Source: Miscanthus floridulus
Taxonomy: Eukaryota; Streptophyta; Magnoliopsida; Poales; Poaceae
Direction: 5' to 3'
NCBI RefSeq assembly: GCF_019320115.1
Contig: NC_089583.1
Span: 76,215,368-76,279,367, forward strand
DNA length: 64,000 nt
Part shown: in pieces, positions 35,394 to 45,210 of the stretch
How positions within the stretch are numbered: position 1 is the first letter of the stretch
Layout: each line of letters opens with the position of its first letter
Program-made: the position numbers and the translations under genes
Notes under the pieces: model-generated
Databases searched by the model: none
What the model was told of the DNA's origin: nothing
What the model saw: the letters and a program-made list of their open reading frames with translations, nothing else

Positions 35394-35854
35394 AACGTTC
35401 GGAACGTTGGTCGCGGGGCGTTCGGCAACGTGAACGCGGTTCGGAACGTTGGTCGCGGGGCGTTCGGCAACGCGAACGCTGGATGGAATACGCGGAAACA
35501 AACAGTTCTGGTCGAATTTGAATTGTAAATTTGAATTTTTTTGCGGGAAAACATACTGTAGGGGCGGTTTTAGATTGAACTGCCCCTACAAACAGGTATT
35601 ATAGAGGCGGCTGGCACTACAGCGGCCCTTAAAAATCGATTTGTAGGGGCAGTTGGTGATTGAGCCGCTCCTACAAATCGATTTGTAGGGGCAGTTCGTA
35701 ATACCAACCGCCCCTACAAATCGATTTGTAGAGGTGGACTGGAAACCGCCCCTACAAATACATGATTTGTAGAGACGATTCGGTAGAGGCGGCTGGCCAA
35801 ACCGTCCCTACAAAGGATTACCAGCCGCCCCTAAAAATACTTTGTGTAGTAGTG
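35394..35854. mobile_element. CACTA-type element fragment with fold-back subterminal repeats
   Basis: The right end reads, on the minus strand, CACTACTACACAAAG, a CACTA terminus. The interior has eight or more copies of a TTTGTAGGGGCGG-like motif in alternating orientation (35560-35830), which would fold into hairpins. The left end is missing. A 42-bp unit starting GTTCGGAACG is tandemly duplicated at 35397-35480. Relative to copy 1, about 40 bp of target sequence is also missing. Confidence 0.7.
35397..35480 (+). repeat. Two-copy 42-bp tandem repeat
   Basis: Units 35397-35438 and 35439-35480 differ by one or two bases (AACGTGAACG versus AACGCGAACG). Lies at the left edge of the CACTA fragment. 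Confidence 0.85.
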
Positions 35855-36167
35855 TCTTCCCTGTCTAACATTCTGTTCTCTCCATGGAGCCTCTTCTAAG
35901 AGCCATTTATAAATTTACAACTATATTTGCTTCTCGAAGAAGAGAGTACGGGTCAAAAAAATGATCGGTCCTAATACATTTTTTCTAGAAGATCTTCCCT
36001 GAGATTCATCAGGCCTACAAACAAGTATCAACTGGCACTAAAAAATGAATCATCAGCTCAGCTATGTACTACTACTGACTTCTAGGCTCTACTGAATGTG
36101 GCTGCTGCAAACACGCATGCAGGCTAACCTGCATCAACTTGCAAGACCCGAGCAGCAGCAACACTTA
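35855..36167. other. Low-copy flank shared with copy 1
   Basis: Matches 11696-12130 minus the MITE at 11897-12012, so it supplies the empty site for that MITE. No gene seen. Confidence 0.6.
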
Positions 36168-36493
36168 GGCTTTATTTAGTTCCCCGTAAAGTTTATTTTC
36201 TATCTCATCAAATGTTTAGACACATGTATGTAGTATTAAATATAGACTAAAAATAACTAATTGTACAATTTGTGACTAATTTACGAGACCAATCTTTTAG
36301 GCCCAATTAGTTCATGATTTGACAATGCTGTGCTACAGTAATGCATGTGCTAATGATGGATTAATTATGCTTAATAAATTTGTCTCGCGACTGTAATTTA
36401 TTTTTTTATTAGTATCCTAACACTATATGCGACACCTCATTTGATATCCGATATGACATTCGAAAACTTTACGTCGTGCATTTAATCAAGGCC
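36168..36493 (+). mobile_element. Tourist-like MITE 1 (copy 2), TSD TTA
   Basis: Begins GGCTTTATTTAG, ends AATCAAGGCC; flanked by TTA at 36165-36167 and 36494-36496. Uninterrupted counterpart of 12131-12597, so this insertion predates the duplication. Confidence 0.8.
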
Positions 36494-36851
36494 TTAACCT
36501 GACTTTTAGTAGCTTGTACTCGTAGTTTGGTAGAGCTGTCTCCGTCCCCGAAAATGCGTCTCCTTCAAACAATCTTAACCAACATTCTTGTGGCCTTGTG
36601 GGGGGTGCGCTAGCTACTCGAAGCTGGAGCCTGGAGGGGAAATATTCTGACGCCAGCCGCAATCTAACGAGATCTCCTCTCGTAATCTGACCGCCGCACA
36701 GGAAGACGGCCGGGGACGATGAACCTCGCCTGCAGCAAGCTTGCGCTGGACGGCTCCGGGATTTATCAAAAGCCGGCAGCCGCCGCCGTGTCCCCTGAAC
36801 CACTGTGCGGCGGTCAGGCCAGACTCGCTTGGCCCAATTGAACGCCGCCAT
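36486..36851 (-). other. Open frame of 121 codons in low-copy flank
   Basis: Minus-strand frame beginning MAAFNWAKRVWPDRR, homologous to 13568-13804 of copy 1. The first 55 or so codons align; downstream the two diverge by frameshift and by MITE insertions in copy 1. The product would be Arg/Pro-rich, with no recognised domain. Coding status is doubtful. Confidence 0.2.
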
Positions 36852-36979
36852 GTCCTTGGGAGGCTTGGACTGTCAGGGATTTCTGACCGGGGCAGATCGT
36901 TTTTCTATGGGGATGAGAGAATGATTAGCCCCGATTAACTACACTTAAACTCGAGCGCAGAGCTTCTATGCAAACCAAG

Positions 36980-37464
36980 GCCTTGTTTAGAGCGTGTTTA
37001 GTTTCAGGAAGTTGGAATTTTGGGCTACCGTAGCACTTTCGTTTTTATTTGGCAATTGGTATTCAAACATGGACTAATTAGGCTCAAAACGTTCGTCTCG
37101 CAATTTCCCACCAAACTGTACAATTAGTTTTTTTTTCGTCTACATTTAATGCTCCATGCACCGGCCGTAAACATTCGATGTGATGGCTACTGTAGCACCT
37201 TTTGGGATTTTGGGTTGGAACTAAACATGGCCTTAGTTGTGTTTTTTTTAGGAAATAGTACTGTAGCATTTTCGTTGCTATTTGACAATTAGTGTCTAAT
37301 TATAGTCTAATTAGACTTAAAAGATTCGTCTTGTGAATTTCGTCTAAACTGTGTAATTAGTTTTATTTTTTATTTATATTTAATGCTTCATGTATGCGTC
37401 CAAAGATTTGATGTGACGGAGAATCTTAAAAAATCTTGCAAAATTTTAGAAACTAAACAGGCAC
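36980..37464 (+). mobile_element. Tourist-like MITE Y containing MITE X
   Basis: Starts GCCTTGTTTAG and ends CTAAACAGGCAC, inserted at CCAAG|CAATC, which is intact in copy 1 (13895-13905). CAAG is repeated on both sides (3-4 bp TSD). MITE X (36991-37233) is nested in it. Confidence 0.75.
36991..37233 (+). mobile_element. MITE X nested within MITE Y
   Basis: Ends AGCGTGTTTAGTTTC and GGAACTAAACATGGCCT. Flanked by TAG (36988-36990 and 37234-37236). Removing it restores the MITE Y end GGCCTTGTTTAGTTGTG. It is in opposite orientation to the internal motif order of MITE 3. Confidence 0.75.
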
Positions 37465-37689
37465 AAGCAATCTGCTCGTAAAGAATCGTTAAGTGGCCAG
37501 CAGAGAGATGCACTCTATCTAGTTTAAGGAAGGGTAATTAGCCAGCTAACTAATGGACTGGTCGTTGTGCCGTGCAAGCCTCAGGTAGTCAGGTGCATGC
37601 CAGGAAGAAGGGTCTTCTTGCATGCTTCGTTTGTTTCGTTCGATGGCGACGATCGAACACGTGTTTCCGACCTGGTTGACTGAGCGTCC

Positions 37690-38028
37690 TAGGGATGAAA
37701 ACAAAAATAATAATTTCCAATATTTGGAAATCATTTTCGAGTTTTTTTTTATTTTCAGGCCTAAACAAAAACAGTAGTGGTAAAAAAAACAAAAATGATA
37801 ACGATAAAAATAACCAGAAACGACAACGAAAACAATTATGTCTTATTCCGACATTTTCAAAGATTGTTGTATTTTGCCGGTAATTTACGGTCGGTAGTTA
37901 TCGATTCAAAGGCCTTGAATCCTATAGACTATATAATGCATATACTTTAGGTCCAGTTGGCCCACATCTAAGCATTTCATCTTCACATACAGACACATAT
38001 AAGGCAAATATTTTTTTTGGAAAGGAAT
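37690..38028 (+). mobile_element. hAT element, left part (copy 2), truncated
   Basis: TSD GAGCGTCC at 37682-37689 and end TAGGGATGAAAAC match the complete hAT at 14120-14944. It stops at 38028, where the Tat LTR begins. Confidence 0.88.
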
Positions 38029-38516
38029 TGTGAGGGGTATGACCCCGGATATCCACGGCAGACCACATGGGCTGCGCCCACATGGGCTGCGCCCTCAGGG
38101 GCGGCTCAGCCCACAAGACGAAGCCTTGCGGGGCACGACTCTGGTCAGCGCCTTCCGCAAGATATCTGGAAGATATCCTAAAGATACCACGAGATCTGTT
38201 AAGATATGTATGTTCCTAAAATTTCTGTAATCAGTTATTACTTTTCAGTTATCTCTCAGATCTAACTGACTTATAACCCTACTCCCGGGACTATATAAGA
38301 CGGGCAGGGACGCCCTCCAAACTTACGCAATATCATACGATAGCTAATACGAACCAACAGACCACAGGAGTAGGGTATTACGTCATATCGACGGCCTGAA
38401 CCTATCTAACTCGTGTGTCTCTGTAGTCTTCTTGTTCTTGATCTCACGCTTCTCTGCCGATCAATCTACCTTCGTGGGATACCCCTTGGAGGACTGCCGA
38501 TGATATTCCATCGATA
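38029..38516 (+). mobile_element. Tat LTR 1 (5' LTR), 488 bp
   Basis: Starts TGTGAGGGGTATGACC; TATA box TATATAA at 38292-38298; ends ATCGATA just before the PBS. Same subfamily as LTR 6 (51271-51529), while LTRs 2-5 share only the R/U5 half and short U3 pieces. Confidence 0.82.
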
Positions 38517-38517
38517 G

Positions 38518-38535
38518 TAGGCGCGACAGGTAGAG
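38518..38535 (+). other. Primer binding site of Tat element
   Basis: TAGGCGCGACAGGTAGAG here is a mutated form of TGGCGCGCCAGGTAGGGG, seen intact after LTR 2 (44282-44299). The tRNA is not assigned. Confidence 0.7.
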
Positions 38536-38561
38536 GCTTGGGTGCTGTTTCCTTATCGAAC

Positions 38562-40870
38562 AAGATGGCTTTTTTTGAAGGCTCTTCGTCCCTCCCACAG
38601 CCCGCCCAGATCTTCACGGTCGGATTGATCTCCTAGGTCATCAATGCTGACGAAGTTAGAGAGCTCCTCGAGCCGGCGCAGATCGTTTCTACGCCAATCA
38701 TCCCTGCACCTACGACTGCAGATCCGATCTCAAAACCACCTCCGAGGTCGCCTTCATCAGCAACTCGCTGCCCGCTTCCTCGCTACTAGAGGAGGCAGAT
38801 CAACAATGACGATCTGATCGAGTCTATCGATCGGGTTGGTCTGAAGCTTGTCGATTGCCTCTCCATCGCCGAATCGACCCTGGACACTTTGGTTCAGCGC
38901 CGACCACCCTCCGATCCAAATCGATCGGAGGCTGCTCGGAAAACTCCAGGAGTTGCGGCTCTGCCCTTTGGCTCACCAACGTCGCCACTACTTACCAAGA
39001 CGCCATGAGGGGAAAGTTCGCCGACCAGGTGGGAGACGCCTATCCACTCACCGACTAGCTCGTCGTCCAGCCTCCGCCGACCGTCAACATGCTACACATA
39101 GGCCGGTGCCTCGGAGCGTCCCTCCAAACCATCCCAGAGGAAAATCTAGGCACCGAGTCTTAGGGCTCTACGGAGACCCTTGTCGAAACCTTCACCGAGC
39201 AACTCCTTCTCCCACCCTTCCGGGGTGGCAAGATCTTCAACGTCAGCGTCGACAGCCCTCCTCGGAACGGCAAAACCGAGGAGGAACATGTCGCTCGTGA
39301 GAACCGAAACATCAATCGTGCACAACGCTAAGCAAATGAGAATGCCCTCGCGATGGCCGAGCAGCAGCTGGACTCACAAGGAATTCCACTCTAGCGCAAC
39401 CTTGACGAAGAGTTTCTCCGCATTGACGGCCACGACGTCTTCAAGACTCCAAGCGCCAATCTGGCAGTGGCCGCCAATGAGCTCGCTCGCCTCCCGCAGA
39501 TGCCTAAGCTCACCAAGGTCGCCACCATGCTTAAAGCAATGCACTGCCAGGTCAATGAGATTCGACAGGATCAGAGACCTTCATACTCTACTACTTTGAT
39601 TCGCCGGTCAGTCGCCACAAGAGCTGATCACCGCCAAAGTCGCTTCATCGTCTAGCACCATGACGATAGACAACCCCTCCAGGGTGGAGCTAGGGGCAAC
39701 CACGCTGAACATCACTGCCAACACGACCAGGAGGTCGACCAGAACGTCTAGGTGCACCTCAACAATCTCCAAGATGCATGTCGATGTATCGACGAATGCT
39801 GTTTCGGTCACCATGAGGACGAAGTATGTTGTCGCCAAGAGTATGAGCAAGAGTACGGCAACTCGGACTTAGCCCTCGAGCCAATCGCTGGTGGTAACGC
39901 TGTAGATGACAGCGCCGACAACCCTGAGGGGCCCCTGGCATTCACAAGGGCGCTCCAAACACTTCAGAGGCCCCGTGGTTTCAAAATCACTGGGGTCAAG
40001 CCCTACGAGGTGAGAATGAATCCAACACAGTGGTTGCACGCTTACGCCACTGCTGTTCATGCCGCTGGGGAGACACTAGTGTCATGGCGAACTATCTTCC
40101 CGTCATGCTCGCGCCAACCGTCATGAACTGGTTTACTAGCCTTGCCTCGGAATCCATCAAATCCTAGGATGAGCTAAAAAAAGTCTTCACCGACAACTAT
40201 ATGGTTACGTGTATGTGACCGGGAACTAAGCATGATCTCAACCACATAAACTAGAAGCCATCCGAGCTCCTTCGTAGCTACATTCGATGCTTTTCTGAGA
40301 TGATGAATTCTATTCCAAACATCACGGAAGCAGGTCATCACTGCCTTCATCCGAGGACTCCATCATCGCGAGCTTCGCTCTAAGTTCAACCATAAGCCAG
40401 CCACGGGGATCGACGAGATGATCACAACCGCCAACCAGTACGCCGACACCAAGGAACCCGAGGTGCGCTTCACTGAGGATGCGGGCACTCATCGCCTAAC
40501 ACGCCGCTTTGATGACCGCTCTGACGACCGCTGCCACAACGATCGCCGCCTTGATGATCGCAGTTATCATCGTGACAGCGGCCATGATCGGCCAGAAGGA
40601 CCCAAGACTGGTTAGAATCGCCGCCGGTGGCCTGACCACATCGTCGTTGCCGTCAATGAACCTCGTGCCAAGCACAACTACGACGAATAGTACAAGAAGA
40701 TCCTCGATGGCTCGTGCCCTCTCCATAAGAACGCCAAGCACAAGATGAAGAACTGCCTTGGTTTGGCTAAGGAGTTCTAGGACAAAAAGCTAGACAATGA
40801 CGCCAACGATGGAGCCAGAGGTCGCCGACCACCTAGGGGCAATGACAATGCCTTCTAGGACCACGACAAG
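38562..40870 (+). pseudogene. Tat-lineage gag, decayed
   Basis: ATG at 38562 opens MAFFEGSSSLPQ, soon broken by stops. The retrotransposon gag core is visible at about 39935-40300 (RGFKITGVKPYEVRMNPTQWL, then ANYLPVMLAPTVMNWF in a shifted frame). A short CPLHKNAKHKMKNC stretch near 40710-40760 fits the degraded nucleocapsid finger. At least three frameshifts and many stops exclude function. Confidence 0.75.
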
Positions 40871-41689
40871 GTGGTCGCCACCATCATTGGGGGCCTCGCC
40901 TCCACCGAGAGCAGCAGAGAGTGGAAGCTCACCGCACGGCGGGTGCTCAACGTCACTACGGAGGTCATTGTCACCAACCCTAGCTATCGCCCATGGTCCG
41001 AAGTCCCCATCACCTTCAGTAGGGCCAACCAGTGGGTGGACATTCCCTACACAGGGCGTTTCCCCCTCTTCCTCGATGCAACCGTCCAGAAGGTGCTCTT
41101 CAGAAAAGTGCTCATCGACGGTGGGAGCGCTCTGAATCTCCTCTTTGTCGGAACCCTAAAGGAGCTGGGCCTCGGATTAGCGGATCTCACACCCTTTGAC
41201 TCCTCCTTTTGGGGTGTGATACCTAGCAGGGCCTCCAAACCGCCTGGAGAGATCACCCTACCAGTACAGTTCAGCACGGCAAACAACTACCGCGTCGAGC
41301 ACATCAACTTCTATGTCGCCGATTTCAACACCGCCTACCATGCCATACTTGGTCGGCCAGCTCTAGCCAGGTTCATGGTTGTACCACACTACGCGTATCT
41401 GGTGCTGAAGATGCCTTCGCCTACAGGAGTTCTGGCCCTATGGGCCAACCTTTCCATCGCCTACACCAGTGAGACAGAGAGTCTCTCCCTCACCGAAGCC
41501 ACCGACCTCTCCATCCAGATGGCCAGCGTGGTCACCGAAGCCAAGATGTTGTCCGCCGACGACATGGAGATCCCAGAGCTGGAGCCTCCCCGTGCCTCTG
41601 CTAAGTCCAAAGAAATAAAGGAGGTTAGCCTCGGCCTCGATGACCCCTCCAAGACCATGAAGATTGGGGCTCACCTTGACCCTAAATAG
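40871..41689 (+). pseudogene. Tat-lineage protease region, 272-codon open frame
   Basis: Contains the Gypsy aspartic protease active site in its Tat form, LIDGGSALNLLFVGTL (catalytic Asp codon at 41117-41119), and the later ILGRPALARF segment. It ends at a TAG (41687-41689), seven bases before the RT frame begins. The frame itself is intact, but the polyprotein is not. Confidence 0.85.
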
Positions 41690-41695
41690 GAAAGT

Positions 41696-42560
41696 GTGCT
41701 CATCTCCTTCCTACGTACCAACGCCGATGTGTTTGCTTGGAAACCTACAGACATGCTTGGGGTACCACAAGAGAAGATCGAGCACTCCTTGAATGTCTCA
41801 CCAACCGCCAAACCGATCAAGCAGAAACTTCACCGATTCGCGCCAGACAAGAAGGAGGCTATTAGGGTAGAAATAAAATGGCTCTTAGCTGCCGGATTTA
41901 TAAAAGAAGTGTATCATCCTAAGTGGTTAGCAAACCCTGTTCTCATTCGAAAAAAGAATAAAGAATGGAGAATGTGCGTTGATTACATTGATCTTAACAA
42001 ACACTGCCCTAAGGACCCCTTTGGTTTGCCTCGGATAGATGAGGTTGTAGACTCCACCGCCGGCTGCGAACTGCTCTCCTTCCTTAACTATTACTCTGAC
42101 TATCACCAGATCTCTCTCAAGGAAGAAGATCAAATCAAGACATCATTCATCACGCCCTTCGATGCATAATGCTACACCACCATGTCCTTTGGACTCAAGA
42201 ACGCTGGGGCGACCTATCAAAGGGCCATCCAGATGTGCCTCGATCAACAGATTGGCCGCAACATCGAAGCTTACATCGATGATGTGGCCGTCAAGTCCAG
42301 AACCGCCGACAATCTCATTGTCAACCTCGAAGAAACATTCGCCAACCTAAAAAAGTACCGATGGAAGTTGAACCCTTCAAAGTGCATCTTTGGAGTTCCA
42401 TCTAGAATACTGCTAGGCTACATCATCAGCGCTCGCGGCATCGAACCCAATCCTAACAAGGTCTCTGCCATCACCAACATGAAATGGCCAACATGCGTCA
42501 AGGATGTACAGAAGCTTACATGCTGCATGGCTGCCTTAAGCCACTTTATATCATGCCTCG
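41696..42560 (+). pseudogene. Tat-lineage reverse transcriptase
   Basis: Segments in order: GVPQEKIEHSLNV, the linker KEVYHPKWLANPV, MCVDYIDLNKHCPKDPFGLP, LLSFLNYYSDYHQI, then a premature stop at 42167-42169 where Tyr is expected, MSFGLKNAGATYQR, and the catalytic YIDD (42272-42283), intact. A few point mutations separate it from an open frame. It would copy element RNA into cDNA in the cytoplasm. Confidence 0.9.
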
Positions 42561-43418
42561 GCGAAAAAGGGCTACCTTTCTTCAAACTCCTCAAGGCCTC
42601 CGAGCACTTTTCCTGGTTGGAAGAGGCAGACACAGCTTTCGAGCAGCTTAAGTTGTTCCTAACAACGCCTCCGACCATGACGGCGCCACGGCCAGACGAA
42701 ACTCTCCTAATCTATATCACCGCTACTTCTCGCATCGTCAGCATAGCAATTATGGTCGAACATGAGGAAGCTGGGCACGCTTATAAGGTGCAACGTCCAG
42801 TATATTTCATTAGTGAGGTTCTTAATGAGCCCAATACTCGTTATCCTCAGGTCCAGAAGTTGATGTACACCGCCCTGATCATGTCGTGTAAGCTCTGCCA
42901 CTACTTCAAGTATTACAAGATCGCTATGGTCACCGAGTTCCCTCTGGGGGCATCCTCCGCAACAAAGAGGCCAATGGCCGTATCATCAAGTGGGCTATCG
43001 AGCTCGACACTTACTCCATTGAATTCAGAAGCAGGCCTATAATCAAGTCTCAGACGCTTGCTGATTTCGTCGCTGAGTGGACCAAGATCCAAGAGCCCAT
43101 CGCCGCCACCTGCCCCGAGCACTGGGTGATGTACATCGACAACACCCTTAACATCAATAGTGCTGGTGCGGGTATTCTGTTCATTACGCCAACCAAGGAA
43201 AAGCTCTGATATGTTCTCCGAATACACTTTTTGGCCTCCAACAATGCCGTCGAATATGAAGCATGTCTCCGCGGACTCCGTATAGCCGTTGAGCTCAACG
43301 TCAAATGCCTCATGGTATACGACGACTCCGCGCTGGTCATCAACCAGCTTAACAAAGACTGGTCTTGCTCCAGCGAGAAGATGGATGCATATTGCGCTGA
43401 AATCAAGAAGCTTGAAGG
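42561..43418 (+). pseudogene. Tat-lineage double RNase H region, C-terminally truncated
   Basis: The first RNase H remnant lies at 42660-42930 (TLLIYITATSRIVSIAIMV, FISEVLNEPNTRYPQVQKL). A second, archaeal-type RNase H begins at 43131 (YIDNTLNINSAGAGILF, then ASNNAVEYEACLRGLRIAVE). Two RNase H domains are diagnostic of the Tat lineage. The sequence passes at about 43419 into minisatellite; integrase is deleted. Confidence 0.85.
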
Positions 43419-43864
43419 ACATCGCCGGCTACGTCGGGGACTCCTCGGTGCTTGGACATCACCAGCTACGCCGAGGACTCCTCGGTGCTCAGACATCGCT
43501 AGCTACACCAGGGACTCCTCGGTGCTCGGATCTTGCTACGTGTCATCGGTGTGCTATCAAGTTGCTCCATACTGTTTAGATCAGGGTGCTGATCTTGGGC
43601 AGCATGTCTAGGGTCTTGATATGCACATGTCAGACGACGTCGACAAGCTTTCAGACTTCTTTTTCTTTGACCCTGCTATAAGATTCATTCTTCATCTTCC
43701 AGCAGGATCGGAGACTAAGTGGGCACACTTCACCTTGCGGTGAATGTGTGCTTTTCTCATCTCGTGGCTACGCTTGGGGACTGGCTGCCTGCTCGGCTAT
43801 TCTTCTACTTTCTGACCCTGGCACTACATGACTACGTCACCTATTGTCAGGCTCGGGGACTAGC
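43419..43864 (+). mobile_element. Tat 3' untranslated region with three minisatellite units
   Basis: Starts with three 37-bp type units (to about 43535), then a unique stretch that recurs at 47190-47538 (plus) and 48243-48590, 49596-49940 (minus). It ends GGGGACTAGC immediately before LTR 2, the likely polypurine-tract area. ORFs are chance. Confidence 0.75.
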
Positions 43865-44279
43865 TGTGGGGGTATGGCCCTCGATATCCACAAGACAAGA
43901 CATGGGCCACACCATCAGAGGTGGCCTAGCCCACAAGATTAAGGCGTGCATGGCGCTACTCGGCGTGCACCGCAAGATATTGTATAGTACCAAATAGGAT
44001 ACTTTCCTTGTAACCCAACCTCTCTAGACTATATAAGGAGAGGTAGGGGTCCCCAAGCGGATAGGGTACATCAAGATACATACATATGTAGTCACGCAAT
44101 ATCATACGATAGCTAATACAAACCAATACACCATAGGAGTAGGGTATTACATCATATCGACGGCCAAACCTATCTAAATCTTGTGTCTTGGTGCTTGTAT
44201 TACCATCTCGCTCACCTCTACGACAAATCTACCATCGTGGGATGTCTCTCAGTGGACTATCGAGCATTTTTTGTCGATA
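43865..44279 (+). mobile_element. Tat LTR 2, shared between two elements
   Basis: Starts TGTGGGGGTATGG, TATA box TATATAA at 44030-44036, ends GTCGATA. On its left is the 3' region of the pol-bearing element; on its right is a PBS and a new internal region. It thus serves as 3' LTR of one and 5' LTR of the next. Confidence 0.88.
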
Positions 44280-44281
44280 GT

Positions 44282-44299
44282 TGGCGCGCCAGGTAGGGG
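44282..44299 (+). other. Primer binding site after LTR 2
   Basis: TGGCGCGCCAGGTAGGGG, intact, two bases after the LTR end. Confidence 0.85.
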
Positions 44300-45210
44300 T
44301 GTGCGCTTGATCCCTTGGCGAGCCAGATGGACCTTAAATCAACAACATGTTCTCGTCATCAATCTCATGGTGATCCATGTTAGTCCACGACGATGATTCA
44401 TCGTTGGCTACACCAGCCCCTGCGACAGCAGATCTGATCTCGAAACCACCTCCGAGGTCGTCTTCACCAACAACTCACCGCCCATCAGGTGCTCGCCATC
44501 AACGCCGACCAGATAACGCCATACGCCACCAACCAGACTTTCTGTCTAAAGCTAAGTCACACATTAATATTTTCCTAAATATTCTCCAATCTCCGTATAT
44601 CGCCAGGATGTTTCTCCGAACTGTTTTCTCCATGTTTCTCTCCAAACGATTTTCTGAACCCCCGAACAGTCGTGTTGATGCTCGGATGACTCCAGAGACG
44701 ACCATGTCTCCGGCTCCTCCCTACATGTGCTATGGGCTCTGTGCTCTACGTTATGGATGGTCGACAGCGGCTCCTTAGTCATGCCTGTTCCTCCTACATG
44801 TGCACAGGCTCCACGCTCGACATTATGGACTATAGGCTAGCTAGGGCTGTAGACTCAGCTACACACTAACTGGTCGAGCGGTTTATATTAAATATAAATA
44901 CATCTTTACACCAACTGATTGCCGAGCTGCATACGCTATTTCATTGCTATTGCTGATTTTTCTTCGGAGTTCATATATTTTTACATCATGTACTACCCGT
45001 TATACATATTTGTATTGTAGGATCATAGTCCAGGTGATCGGACCACCTGGTGCTCGGGCTTCTCCACTGATCAACTAGTCAGACCGCTTGGTTCATGGAC
45101 TCTGTCGCCGACCAGTTGATTAGACTATTCATCGGTCGCTTCTACTCAATGCTCACTTCACCGCCGACCAGTTGACTAGACTATTTGTTGCTCGTGCTTC
45201 ATCGCTAGAT
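44300..45210 (+). mobile_element. Internal region of pol-less Tat derivative
   Basis: 44300-44520 matches the start of gag at 38690-38790 (CGAAACCACCTCCGAGGTCG). From about 44530 it is sequence without gag or pol. It then shares GACCAGTTGA-rich sequence (45060-45190) with 49080-49210 and 50930-51020 (minus). No RT or integrase. A deletion derivative that keeps cis signals only. Confidence 0.7.

Noticed and set aside
43050..43496. Minus-strand ORFs of 148 and 169 codons
   Set aside because: Antisense of the Tat RNase H region, which has clear sense-strand motifs.
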